Shown here: piece by piece, positions 6,031-12,526 of the stretch
How the letters are laid out: each line of letters begins with the position of its first letter
How positions within the stretch are numbered: position 1 is the stretch's first letter
Virus record (IMG/VR): IMGVR_UViG_3300031673_000107
Location: 1-45,843 of that record
DNA: 45,843 nucleotides
Strand: one strand, 5' to 3'
Origin: a virus
Notes under the pieces: model-generated
What the model was told of the DNA's origin: nothing
What the model saw: the letters and a program-made list of their open reading frames with translations, nothing else
The model's database searches: none
Program-made: the position numbers and the translations under genes

Positions 6031-6204
6031 TCAATCCTCCAGTCTGGTAGCTTTTCCGTCCTTTAGTCCGATAGCTATCATGGTTCCATCGTTCAGGGTG
6101 ATACGAACGTAACCGTCTTGCCCCGATAACATCTGAGAGATTGCTTCGGCACGTTCCTGGACCATTTTTTCAGACAACGTTATTGCCACTTCTAGCTTTG
6201 CCAT
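6031..6204 (-). CDS. Hypothetical protein, 57 residues
   Basis: ATG at 6204 overlaps the stop of the upstream membrane-protein gene as TAATG and follows GGGGAGG, so this start is preferred although the frame stays open further upstream to 6570. The product begins MAKLEVAITLSEKMVQERAE and ends ITLNDGTMIAIGLKDGKATR plus LED: an N-terminal helix and a small beta hairpin. No family is recognised. It lies in a coupled trio with the two tiny membrane proteins at 6204-6323 and 5945-6028. Confidence 0.65.
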   Translation of the reverse strand: MAKLEVAITLSEKMVQERAEAISQMLSGQDGYVRITLNDGTMIAIGLKDGKATRLED

Positions 6205-6323
6205 TACAGTAACCTCCCCGTCCGTCCCTTCGCGTGGTTCAGGCTCCGTTTGATTCCGAAGACCGCTCCGAGGATAGCTATCCCAGCAAGTATCCAGATC
6301 GACCTGTTCAGGTCGGCAAACAT
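6204..6323 (-). CDS. 39-residue single-helix membrane protein
   Basis: ATG at 6323 opens a frame reading MFADLNRSIWILAGIAILGA, then VFGIKRSLNHAKGRTGRLL. This is a short polar start, one transmembrane helix, and a strongly basic tail expected to stay in the cytoplasm. It ends TAATG into the next gene. The ribosome binding site is weak. The helix-plus-basic-tail layout, three such mini-membrane proteins in 2 kb, and a lipoprotein nearby invite a lysis or envelope role, which is not proven. Confidence 0.5.
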   Translation of the reverse strand: MFADLNRSIWILAGIAILGAVFGIKRSLNHAKGRTGRLL

Positions 6324-6777
6324 CCATTGGTATTGTACAATATTCTTTGTTCCTAGAGCAAAGGGAAAAGGGAAAAGAATCTTTCGCCCAATAACATACC
6401 TTGTATGTCATGCAAGCGTTATGAGCAAGGTCTGATAATTCTTGTGGGCGGGTTGTCTGATAACCAAAGGTCAAGGCGATAAGGGGTCGCCCTATAATAT
6501 AATCGGAGGCCCATTTGGGTGCAAGGTCCGAAAACCGCTCGGGGTTCACCCACACCAAGATCGATTTCAAACTCTTCCACGACTTTTAGTGTAAACGACT
6601 CCTTATACCTTTTCCCCCACATTTCTCTCTCGGGGTGCCCCTTTTTATAACGCCATATCAATTATATTATCGTCCTCAAAAAATTCCAGAAAAAAATCTG
6701 AGACCACCTGAATAAATGACTGACTTAAAGGTATAACCTTATGTAAAGAAATGGAACCTTTCAAAAGGAGAATTCAT
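6324..6777. other. Divergent intergenic region; possible small gene on minus strand
   Basis: Leftward and rightward transcription part here. On the minus strand, two overlapping open frames (about 6325-6570 and 6419-6661) encode plausible but unrecognised peptides without ribosome binding sites, so I call neither. A leftward promoter-like pair lies at 6496-6524. The last 100 bases are AT-rich and should contain the promoter for the rightward operon, with TATAAC at about 6732 the best -10 candidate and no clear -35. Confidence 0.4.
6496..6524 (-). promoter_or_regulatory. Sigma70-like promoter (TTGCAC-N17-TATATT), leftward
   Basis: On the minus strand TTGCAC (6524-6519) and TATATT (6501-6496) are exactly 17 bases apart. 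It would transcribe the 6204-6323, 6031-6204 and 5945-6028 genes. Two mismatches to consensus keep this tentative. Confidence 0.45.
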
Positions 6778-7212
6778 ATGGACGCTCAAAAAGCGACACC
6801 AGAAGAACGAGCGAAGAATTTTATTGAATGGGCATGTGATGGCGATGAACGTGTTATAGGCACCGCATTTCCTAAACTATTATTGAGCAGTTTAACCGAT
6901 GCTTTCAAAATTGCTGAAGAGGCCGCTTTCCGGCGAGGACTCGACGAAGCACGGAGGACGTTTTTGGGAATAACGGATGAGACCCTATATAGGAAACTGA
7001 CAAATACGAGAATATATTTTGATAGCTTATTGCTTCGAGTAGAACGAAGAACTCTTGGTCTTCCGGGTGGTAAAAACATTAAATTAAATGACAAGCAACG
7101 AGACACCGCCCTGAGACTCGCTGGGCAATTAGGGGCTATCGGAGATGTTATTAAGGGACTAGAAGATATGGTGAAAGCTTACGATCATAGTTTTATCGAT
7201 GACATAGTTTAG
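6778..7212 (+). CDS. Hypothetical helical protein, 144 residues; first gene of the rightward operon
   Basis: ATG at 6778 follows AAAAGGAGAATTCAT, a strong ribosome binding site, and is preferred over an upstream ATG at 6751. The product starts MDAQKATPEERAKNFIEWAC and contains DAFKIAEEAAFRRGLDEARR and KQRDTALRLAGQLGAIGDVI. It is mostly helical and Arg/Glu-rich, and could be a small DNA-binding or regulatory protein, but no family is recognised. It opens the long rightward small-gene operon. Confidence 0.7.
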   Translation: MDAQKATPEERAKNFIEWACDGDERVIGTAFPKLLLSSLTDAFKIAEEAAFRRGLDEARRTFLGITDETLYRKLTNTRIYFDSLLLRVERRTLGLPGGKNIKLNDKQRDTALRLAGQLGAIGDVIKGLEDMVKAYDHSFIDDIV

Positions 7213-7297
7213 CGGAAAAGTTTCCAATGAACAAGCGACAAACGATTGCTAACCAAGGGAAAGGTCGAGTAATTGTGTCTAGCAGCGGGCGAAGCCC
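7212..7297 (+). repeat. Intergenic repeat elements A and B, first copies
   Basis: GCGGAAAAGTTTCCAAT (7212-7228, element A) recurs with one change at 7826-7842. GTGTCTAGCA followed by a GGGC-GAA-GCCC mini-hairpin (7275-7297, element B) recurs at 7762-7783 as CGGC-GAA-GCCG, a compensated change. The elements bracket the gene at 7316-7747. Conserved pairing with changed bases hints at a functional RNA hairpin. Confidence 0.55.
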
Positions 7298-7315
7298 CAG
7301 AAGGGAGATGTATGA

Positions 7316-7747
7316 ATGGATTGTGAACTAAAACTAGATAAGATTATAAAGCTTTTAGAGAAAGCCAAATTGCAACTAGGAATAGGGAACTATCACGATG
7401 CATGTGCAACCGTTCAAGATACGGAGAAATTGATTAATAAAGCGCCTGGAGATATTTTGGAAAAATGGGAGCATCAACATCCGATTTGTTCCAAGAAGGG
7501 CGAAGACTTAAAAGTGGGGGACGTGGCACTTGTGAGTAGTCCACGAGAATGGGTTAATGGAAGCCCAGTTTCGGTTCCGGTCAAAATTGTTGCTGTTCAG
7601 CCAGATTCTCACGGTCCACAAGTTACCTATGCAGACGGCAGAACCCATCACTGCATAGGACATTACCATGTGCTAAAGAAAAGACAACAACAGCCATGTG
7701 TTCCTCTTTGTCCTACTTGTAAAATGTTAGCCGATATCCCGGATTAA
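7316..7747 (+). CDS. Hypothetical protein with C-terminal Cys pair, 143 residues
   Basis: The product starts MDCELKLDKIIKLLEKAKLQ, a helical N-terminus. A beta segment follows (EDLKVGDVALVSSPREW, then VPVKIVAVQPDSHGPQVTYA) that looks like a small SH3-like barrel, and then HHCIGHYHVLKK and a CVPLCPTCK tail. The His/Cys residues may bind zinc. GGGAG precedes the ATG by about 9 bases. It is bracketed by the A and B repeat elements. Function unknown. Confidence 0.7.
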   Translation: MDCELKLDKIIKLLEKAKLQLGIGNYHDACATVQDTEKLINKAPGDILEKWEHQHPICSKKGEDLKVGDVALVSSPREWVNGSPVSVPVKIVAVQPDSHGPQVTYADGRTHHCIGHYHVLKKRQQQPCVPLCPTCKMLADIPD

Positions 7748-7761
7748 TACACTTTACTTTG

Positions 7762-7842
7762 GTGTCTAGCAACGGCGAAGCCGCATACGAAGAATGATGT
7801 TGTGCTTGCGTTACGGTAATTGGCAGCAGAAAAGTTTCCAAT
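7762..7842 (+). repeat. Intergenic repeat elements B and A, second copies
   Basis: These are the second copies of the elements described at 7212-7297, here in the order B then A. The shared GTGTCTAGCA plus GAA-loop hairpin lies at 7762-7783 and GCAGAAAAGTTTCCAAT at 7826-7842. Confidence 0.55.
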
Positions 7843-7855
7843 AGCGGATAGTGAG

Positions 7856-7990
7856 GTGCCAATTATCGACTTATATTTTATAGACCCAGATATTCCCGAT
7901 GATATTATTGGAGGTTTTGATTGTGATAATATTTTTTCTGTAAGATTATCCTATTCGGTAAAGAAAAAGAAAGACAATCTCATTTTCTAA
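7856..7990 (+). CDS. Possible 44-residue protein
   Basis: A GTG-started frame, or TTG at 7820, encodes PIIDLYFIDPDIPDDIIGGF followed by DCDNIFSVRLSYSVKKKK and ends at 7990. The peptide is protein-like, with an acidic centre and basic end, but the ribosome binding site is poor. It fills an otherwise empty 270-base gap in a tightly packed operon. It may be a decayed gene. Confidence 0.35.
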   Translation: MPIIDLYFIDPDIPDDIIGGFDCDNIFSVRLSYSVKKKKDNLIF

Positions 7991-8023
7991 GATGCAAGAC
8001 CCCAAAGGGAGAGGAATGAAGAA

Positions 8024-8353
8024 ATGGCTGAGCGTAAACATACAAGACGATTTGTGATAGGGATGAAGCAATCACAAAAAGAAATAAAGCGACCTTGGGA
8101 AAATGGCCGAAAGCGAAGTCTACCACCTATGAAAAGGACTGTTGTTCGCGATGGATATAAATTCGTTTATGCGGGTTCTAATGGGAAGCTTTCTGTAGGT
8201 AGTTTGCCTCGAAGCCGTTTTATTTCACTCAATGTGCGTGTCCCTAATGAATTTGTAAATCTCTGCGAATTAGATTGGGACGATGTTCAAGCTCGGGATT
8301 TCGTTGAAGACGGCGGGAGACTACAAGGTTGGATGAACGATCATGCGGACTAA
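8024..8353 (+). CDS. Hypothetical basic protein, 109 residues
   Basis: The product starts MAERKHTRRFVIGMKQSQKE and continues IKRPWENGRKRSLPPMKRTV. This strongly basic first third is followed by YKFVYAGSNGKLSVG and an acidic C-terminus (ELDWDDVQARDFVEDGG). A GGGAGAGG ribosome binding site is present. The basic N-terminus could bind nucleic acid. No family is recognised. Confidence 0.7.
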   Translation: MAERKHTRRFVIGMKQSQKEIKRPWENGRKRSLPPMKRTVVRDGYKFVYAGSNGKLSVGSLPRSRFISLNVRVPNEFVNLCELDWDDVQARDFVEDGGRLQGWMNDHAD

Positions 8354-8375
8354 GTGAACAGGAGCGTATCGTAAG

Positions 8376-8576
8376 ATGAAGAATATAGATATTGAAGAAT
8401 TGCGCACCGTACTAAAACAATTGGCTTCCTGTGAATGTTGGTGTGATGGTTCGAATTTTGCTCCATGTTACCCTGCGGAAAGTGACGAAGCCGATGCCTA
8501 TTCTGAGGGCAAAGAAGATGGGGAAAGCGGACTTGCCAGACAACTTCTCAAACAATTTTTTAATGAGACAAAGTGA
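8376..8576 (+). CDS. Hypothetical acidic protein, 66 residues
   Basis: The product starts MKNIDIEELRTVLKQLASCE, followed by CWCDGSNFAPCYPAE and the acidic EADAYSEGKEDGESGLARQL. The GKEDGESGLARQLL portion is of a type often seen at the C-terminus of short phage proteins. AGGAG lies about 11 bases before the ATG. Its end overlaps the next gene (AAGTGA). Function unknown. Confidence 0.7.
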   Translation: MKNIDIEELRTVLKQLASCECWCDGSNFAPCYPAESDEADAYSEGKEDGESGLARQLLKQFFNETK

Positions 8577-8776
8577 ATATGGAACATAAACCAATCGATC
8601 AGATTAATAATGGAAATTCATCAATTTGTCCGGCATGTTGTACGATAAGTTTTCCCCCGCCTGTTGCGAAGAGATGCCCTGTATGTGGAAATCCCGTGCA
8701 AATTATTACTAAAGACAATCCTCTCACGATAGAAAAAATGGCAAGTTTTTCTTACTTTAGAGGCGGGCAAAGATGA
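8573..8776 (+). CDS. Zinc-ribbon mini-protein, 67 residues
   Basis: GTG at 8573 overlaps the upstream stop; ATG at 8579 is an alternative. SICPACCTISFPPPVAKRCP plus VCGN gives CPAC and CPVC pairs 14 residues apart, a classic zinc ribbon. The tail (NPLTIEKMASFSYFRGG) is short. Zinc ribbons of this kind usually bind nucleic acid or proteins. It is one of the zinc-ribbon genes in this operon, and its end overlaps the next gene as ATGA. Confidence 0.7.
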   Translation: MNMEHKPIDQINNGNSSICPACCTISFPPPVAKRCPVCGNPVQIITKDNPLTIEKMASFSYFRGGQR

Positions 8777-9219
8777 AACGCAAAGCAATTCCAAACCATT
8801 TAGGATACTCAGCAGATCGATCTGGCCGAATATGGCGTAGGCACAAGAATTGTTGGATCAAGGTAAATCCTGTGACACATTGTGGCGGATATCAATATAC
8901 CAATGTTCATGGGGTCAAATATTTAACACAACGTTTAGTATGTAGTGCGTTCAAGGGAATTCCACCAAAATCACTTCCTATCTGTATTCGTAAGGCTAAA
9001 AATCAACAACCACGCAGACTTAGATCACAAAGATACCTGAGATGGGGAACCCACAAAGATCGAAAACCAGGGAAATGCCACCATCACTTGGGCGTCGAGC
9101 ACGTTGTTCAGATAAAAGTGCTTTACGAAGCGGGAGAAACACAAGCTGCAATAGCACTCCGATTTGGAGTGAGTCAATCAGCAATATCTCAGATACTGAC
9201 AAGAAGGAAAAATTTGTGA
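8773..9219 (+). CDS. HNH-like/NUMOD-type protein with C-terminal helix-turn-helix, 148 residues
   Basis: The N-terminus reads IPNHLGYSADRSGRIWRRHK and later GVKYLTQRLVCSAFKGIP. This is the pattern of NUMOD4/HNH-type homing endonucleases (a GYSxDxxGRIW start, then a basic strand, then R-L-V-x-x-A-F). The expected HNH His residues after that point are not evident, so the nuclease may be inactive or of a different type. Residues 108-145 (VVQIKVLYEAGETQAAIALR, then FGVSQSAISQILTRR) form a clear HTH for DNA binding. It overlaps both neighbours by ATGA/GTGA. It may be a free-standing selfish gene domesticated in the operon. Confidence 0.65.
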   Translation: MKRKAIPNHLGYSADRSGRIWRRHKNCWIKVNPVTHCGGYQYTNVHGVKYLTQRLVCSAFKGIPPKSLPICIRKAKNQQPRRLRSQRYLRWGTHKDRKPGKCHHHLGVEHVVQIKVLYEAGETQAAIALRFGVSQSAISQILTRRKNL

Positions 9220-9452
9220 TTGAAATAAAAAGTATGAGCGAAGTTGATCCTATGTGTAGTGGATGTTCTTCCAAGAGGGCAACGTGGACATATCACATTG
9301 GCTCTAGTATATGTTTTAGTTTGTGCGACGACTGTTCAGATGAGTTGAGTCTTATCTCTGGAGATGCTGGTGAGTCTCATAGGGCAATGAAGCAAATAGA
9401 TGGACTAGTTCAAAACTGGAAAGATCGATTGATTGGGCCATCTACGAAATGA
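9216..9452 (+). CDS. Cys-pair zinc-binding mini-protein, 78 residues
   Basis: GTG at 9216 overlaps the previous stop (GTGA), and ATG at 9234 is an alternative. The frame stays open upstream but there it shadows the HTH gene. The product contains CSGCSSKRATWTYHIGSS, then CFSLCDDCSDELS. CxxC and CxxC spaced about 22 residues apart suggest a treble-clef or ribbon zinc site. The C-terminus is helical (HRAMKQIDGLVQNWKDR). Function unknown. Confidence 0.65.
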   Translation: MIEIKSMSEVDPMCSGCSSKRATWTYHIGSSICFSLCDDCSDELSLISGDAGESHRAMKQIDGLVQNWKDRLIGPSTK

Positions 9453-9456
9453 ATGA

Positions 9457-9657
9457 GTGCTGTGGCGCGTTTCTAGAGAATTGCGAGATTTAGCTCTTAG
9501 AATAGAGATAAGGCTAGATGAAATACAGGACAATGATCAAAAGGGTTTGGCCGAATCTCTAAAAGGAACGCTGAATAGCATAATGGAAGATAAGAGCAAA
9601 CGAGCCGATGATTGTGATTTATATAAAACTATTTTAGAAATGGGAAAAAATGGATGA
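9457..9657 (+). CDS. Short helical protein, 66 residues
   Basis: GTG start, with residues LRDLALRIEIRLDEIQDNDQ and a C-terminus RADDCDLYKTILEMGKNG. The ADDCDLYKxILE ending recurs in the protein at 10313-10798, and their DNA is nearly identical there. This points to duplication of a gene end. No good ribosome binding site is visible, although coupling to the previous gene (4-base gap) is possible. The end overlaps the next start. Confidence 0.55.
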   Translation: MLWRVSRELRDLALRIEIRLDEIQDNDQKGLAESLKGTLNSIMEDKSKRADDCDLYKTILEMGKNG

Positions 9658-10015
9658 AGAATTAGTTAGAAGAAATTCCGAGAACAAACCAAATGTGACG
9701 GTGATTAAAAACGGCGAATATTATTATGCGCATTTGCAAATTGGTAATCAGGGATTTAATATTATGCCACCATACCAAGATGGGGTAGACGAAGATTCTG
9801 AAAAATGTGCTCAGTGGGTGGCTGATATGTTGAAAGTAGCTATTACACGAGTTCAAGGGCATACTGAAGATTGTCAAGATTTATCTAAAATAGCCAAAGA
9901 TTATGTTGCTGCGGAGGGTGGTAGGTGTGGTTATCCGATTGACTGTATGTGTTTTCCATGCCGATTCGCAAGAGCTTTAGAGATAATTGAGGAGGAATTT
10001 ATTGATGGCAATTGA
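9650..10015 (+). CDS. Hypothetical protein, 121 residues
   Basis: The product starts MDEELVRRNSENKPNVTVIK and continues YYYAHLQIGNQGFNIMPPYQ, then an acidic helical part and a Cys-rich section CGYPIDCMCFPCRFARALEI near the end. The Cys residues may bind metal. The ATG lies inside the end of the previous gene and the stop lies inside the next, so it belongs to a translationally coupled chain. No family is recognised. Confidence 0.65.
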   Translation: MDEELVRRNSENKPNVTVIKNGEYYYAHLQIGNQGFNIMPPYQDGVDEDSEKCAQWVADMLKVAITRVQGHTEDCQDLSKIAKDYVAAEGGRCGYPIDCMCFPCRFARALEIIEEEFIDGN

Positions 10016-10289
10016 ACGGCGTGGAGAATGGCGTGTTGGATCACAATGTCCACAATGTTTATGGGTTTGTCGCTGGACTAGTTATCGTAAAGGATCATGT
10101 CCACGATGTGGGGCTGATAATCAACCAATGCTACATGTTAATCGATGGAGTCGTGTTTGTTGGAGGAGATTACGACATCCAGTATGGTATAAGTTTTGGA
10201 CGTGGTTTGGTGGCAGTATCGAAGTGTTTTCGACAGGTCAATGTGAAAAAGCAAAAAATATCGGGGGGCATTTTGCTCAACACAAATAA
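10005..10289 (+). CDS. Zinc-ribbon protein rich in Trp and Arg, 94 residues
   Basis: ATG at 10005 follows GAGGAGG and overlaps the previous gene. A competing frame starting at 10012 lacks these signals and was left out. The protein reads MAIERRGEWRVGSQCPQCLW and later GSCPRCGADNQPMLHVNRWS, so CPQC and CPRC pairs 15 residues apart form a zinc ribbon. The tail RHPVWYKFWTWFGGS is aromatic and basic. The fold suggests nucleic-acid or protein binding. Confidence 0.7.
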   Translation: MAIERRGEWRVGSQCPQCLWVCRWTSYRKGSCPRCGADNQPMLHVNRWSRVCWRRLRHPVWYKFWTWFGGSIEVFSTGQCEKAKNIGGHFAQHK

Positions 10290-10312
10290 GAGATATAAAA
10301 GGATAGGGAGCA

Positions 10313-10798
10313 ATGAGTCTATTTCGTAATATTGGTTCTTGGGTAGTTGTCTATAATGATGATCGTCGATCAATGAGAATGAGCAAACGAGAAGCGTCAA
10401 GTTGTCTCAGTATTTTTCCTGATGCTAAATATATTACTAAAATTTATGGCTTATGGAAGCGTAGGATTTACAAGCGACTTGAAATGTGCAAACAGTTCTT
10501 GGCGTGGAGAGGTATTAGTGACCCTTGTATGTCCTGCGGGGGTAGGGGGATATTGATATATAATAAGGCTAAGGCTAAGACGATTGGTGTTTGCAATAAT
10601 TGTTGGGGCAGCGGAGACGCTAAACATCCATGGGCGAATTTGGATAAATTTGCTTTGGCGCAACGCTGGATAAAAGATATGGAACAAAATATTCGAGCGG
10701 TTAATGGTATTTGTCCGCACTGCAATAGGAGACTTGGCAAACTGCTTGAACATGCTGATGATTGTGATTTATATAAAATGATTCTAGAAAGGAAATAA
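10313..10798 (+). CDS. DnaJ-type CxxCxGxG zinc protein, 161 residues
   Basis: A GGGAG ribosome binding site precedes the ATG. Residues 72-79 are CMSCGGRG and about 15 residues on comes CNNCWGSGD. These two CxxCxGxG-like repeats are the hallmark of the DnaJ cysteine-rich zinc domain, here without a J domain. A third pair, CPHC, follows near residue 135 and the tail is HADDCDLYKMILERK. The 10800-11360 protein shares the arrangement (AWRG/EWRG, then the Cys repeats, then WGSGDA), so the two are paralogs. A role in binding unfolded proteins or RNA is conceivable. Confidence 0.7.
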   Translation: MSLFRNIGSWVVVYNDDRRSMRMSKREASSCLSIFPDAKYITKIYGLWKRRIYKRLEMCKQFLAWRGISDPCMSCGGRGILIYNKAKAKTIGVCNNCWGSGDAKHPWANLDKFALAQRWIKDMEQNIRAVNGICPHCNRRLGKLLEHADDCDLYKMILERK

Positions 10799-10799
10799 A

Positions 10800-11360
10800 A
10801 TGGATAAAACGCCCGAAGAAATTGTGGAGGATTTGATGTCAGATTGGCATCCAATGGTTTCTCCGCATAACCGACAGAGACTTATTGACACAATATGCGA
10901 AATCATCAGACATGAACGGAATTGCGCAAGAAATCAATTGGAAGAATTTGAACAGAGGATGCATCAACATTGGCTTGAATGGCGAGGCATTGAAATTCCT
11001 TGCAAAAAATGTGGTGGTTCTGGTGTGCGATGTTACGCAAATACTTCTGGTTGGCGTGGCGGTATCGGTGGTAACGCAATAACAACTGGTATGTGCGATA
11101 GTTGTTGGGGTAGCGGAGATGCAGAACGTTCATGGTTGAATTTGCGAAAATTAGAGAACCAGAATAATAGTTTTAAAAGAATGCAATCTTGGATATACAA
11201 GGCTGCCAAATATATACCAACAATGACTCAATGTCAATGTCAGGGTGAAATGGATTGTGACTCATGTCAACTACGTAGAGAAGGAAGAAGTATTTTGGGA
11301 GTGGAAGAATGGGAGAAGGCTATATGTAAGAAAGCCACTGGGGTAGACCTTGATGATTAA
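10800..11360 (+). CDS. DnaJ-type CxxCxGxG zinc protein, 186 residues, paralog of the previous gene
   Basis: The product starts MDKTPEEIVEDLMSDWHPMV, with a helical first part. WLEWRGIEIPCKKCGGSGV follows, then CDSCWGSGDAERSWLNL: two CxxCxGxG-type units as in 10313-10798. A second cluster CQCQGEMDCDSCQLR lies near residue 145. The end, CKKATGVDLDD, is nearly repeated as CKKATGANLDG at the end of the next gene. It starts one base after the previous stop (TAAAATG). Tandem duplication inside the operon is evident. Confidence 0.7.
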   Translation: MDKTPEEIVEDLMSDWHPMVSPHNRQRLIDTICEIIRHERNCARNQLEEFEQRMHQHWLEWRGIEIPCKKCGGSGVRCYANTSGWRGGIGGNAITTGMCDSCWGSGDAERSWLNLRKLENQNNSFKRMQSWIYKAAKYIPTMTQCQCQGEMDCDSCQLRREGRSILGVEEWEKAICKKATGVDLDD

Positions 11361-11580
11361 TTATGATGAACGAATTGGATGTGTGGTTGTTTATCGTGGC
11401 CAACGGCGAAACTGTCTACTTTGGATAGAAGAATCACCAGATTGTTTGTTTTATCGTCACGGATATCAGCGTAATGGGATTTGGTATGTAAAGTGGCGGC
11501 ATAAATTAATGGCTAAATGTTTATATTGGTGGTGGAGATTTGTTTGTAAGAAAGCTACTGGAGCAAATCTCGATGGATAA
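11350..11580 (+). CDS. Small hypothetical protein, 76 residues, sharing its end with the upstream gene
   Basis: ATG at 11350 overlaps the previous stop. The product reads MMINYDERIGCVVVYRGQRR and later YVKWRHKLMAKCLYWWWRFV, with the C-terminus CKKATGANLDG. That last motif matches the end of the gene before it, and the DNA there is alike too, so a gene end has been copied. The Tyr/Trp/Arg-rich body is beta-like. Function unknown. Confidence 0.6.
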   Translation: MMINYDERIGCVVVYRGQRRNCLLWIEESPDCLFYRHGYQRNGIWYVKWRHKLMAKCLYWWWRFVCKKATGANLDG

Positions 11581-12298
11581 TCGCGTCGTCTGTAATGTTT
11601 GTGGTCAATTTATAACGGATGGTTATTCCGCTGAGTGTGTGTGTAAGATGTGTTATGCTAAAATGAAACGTTTTGCACAGATATATCGCACATGTATTAT
11701 ATGTCGGAGTTTATGTAAAGGAATTAGCGATAAGCTTAGCGCAGAATTGCAAGAAGCTGAAGATGTTATCCGTTCGACAAACGCTGGTTTAATTAACAGA
11801 AAACCAGAATACTTGCCTGGGTTTTATGAATCTTGTTTTGCGGAAATTTTACGAAAACAAGAAGCAAAACAGAGGGTGATCGATGCTAATATGACTGTAG
11901 ATTGGTTAATACTGCACGACGTTTTATCTAAAGGAGAAGACTACGCTGAGGGCTTGGCTTATGGTCGGATAGCCGATTATGTTCGCTCGATATTGGATTG
12001 TACTCCATGTGAAATTCCTAATGTTTTAACGTTTTTTTTACAATGGCTTGACGAACAAACTGAAAAATTGTTTGAAGTCCAAAGCAGAAGGATGCGGCGA
12101 CCAAGTGAATCACTTTCTGTTGCACTAGAGAAGGCTGCTGATATTATAGGAGATAAGAACAATTTTAATGATGGGTGCGAACAATGGGAAACTGTTTGCC
12201 TCCAACTCAGAAGACTTCGTTCGCTTGATTGTACTCCGTATGGGGTAGGTTGGTGTGAAGCACTAGAAAGTTTAATCAACGAAATGAAGAATAAGTGA
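11573..12298 (+). CDS. Zinc-binding helical protein, 241 residues
   Basis: ATG at 11573 overlaps the previous stop; an upstream in-frame ATG at 11540 is in the middle of the previous gene. The N-terminus VVCNVCGQFITDG, then ECVCKMCYAKM and TCIICRSLCKG, carries four Cys pairs, likely two zinc sites. The rest (about 180 residues) is helical, with LSAELQEAEDVIRSTN and SESLSVALEKAADIIGD. It is the largest of the zinc proteins in this operon. No family is recognised. Confidence 0.65.
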   Translation: MDNRVVCNVCGQFITDGYSAECVCKMCYAKMKRFAQIYRTCIICRSLCKGISDKLSAELQEAEDVIRSTNAGLINRKPEYLPGFYESCFAEILRKQEAKQRVIDANMTVDWLILHDVLSKGEDYAEGLAYGRIADYVRSILDCTPCEIPNVLTFFLQWLDEQTEKLFEVQSRRMRRPSESLSVALEKAADIIGDKNNFNDGCEQWETVCLQLRRLRSLDCTPYGVGWCEALESLINEMKNK

Positions 12299-12522
12299 AG
12301 ATGGACGATATTAAAATGAACTGTATTTGTTGTAACAAACAAATTATGGGGGATGTGAACGAGGATTCAGCTGATCCAATTTGTATTTGTGATAGCGATT
12401 TTTTGGAAGTTGTTATTTGTGATGAATGCATCAGGGAAAGATCGCAACATATTATGCGCATTAGGACAGCCAAAACCACATGGCGTGGTGATAGGCATGA
12501 GTTTTTGTCCGACGAAGAATAG
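12295..12522 (+). CDS. Cys-rich zinc-binding mini-protein, 75 residues
   Basis: GTG at 12295 overlaps the previous TGA, with ATG at 12301 as an alternative. MNCICCNKQIMGDVNEDSAD is followed by PICICDSDFLEVVICDECIR. Four Cys pairs give a probable two-zinc or cross-brace site, somewhat like small ClpX-type or FYVE-like zinc modules. The tail is short and charged. It belongs to the same series of Cys-rich small genes. Confidence 0.65.
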   Translation: MKMDDIKMNCICCNKQIMGDVNEDSADPICICDSDFLEVVICDECIRERSQHIMRIRTAKTTWRGDRHEFLSDEE

Positions 12523-12526
12523 AGAT

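Noticed and set aside
6031-6570. Single 179-residue minus-strand ORF
   Set aside because: The strong start and TAATG overlap at 6204 and the membrane-protein frame at 6204-6323 fit better; the upstream extension lacks a ribosome binding site and contains no recognisable domain.
9042-9215. N-terminal extension of the 9216-9452 gene
   Set aside because: It shadows the helix-turn-helix-coding part of 8773-9219 in another frame and lacks a start signal; GTG 9216 overlaps the stop as usual in this operon.
10012-10329. 105-residue ORF overlapping the zinc-ribbon gene
   Set aside because: No ribosome binding site of its own and a beta-poor, low-support peptide; the overlapping frame starting at 10005 has GAGGAGG and two CxxC pairs.
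12389-12526. N-terminal extension of the C39-like peptidase
   Set aside because: This part lies in the wrong frame over the preceding Cys-rich gene; the peptidase motif begins right after ATG 12527.
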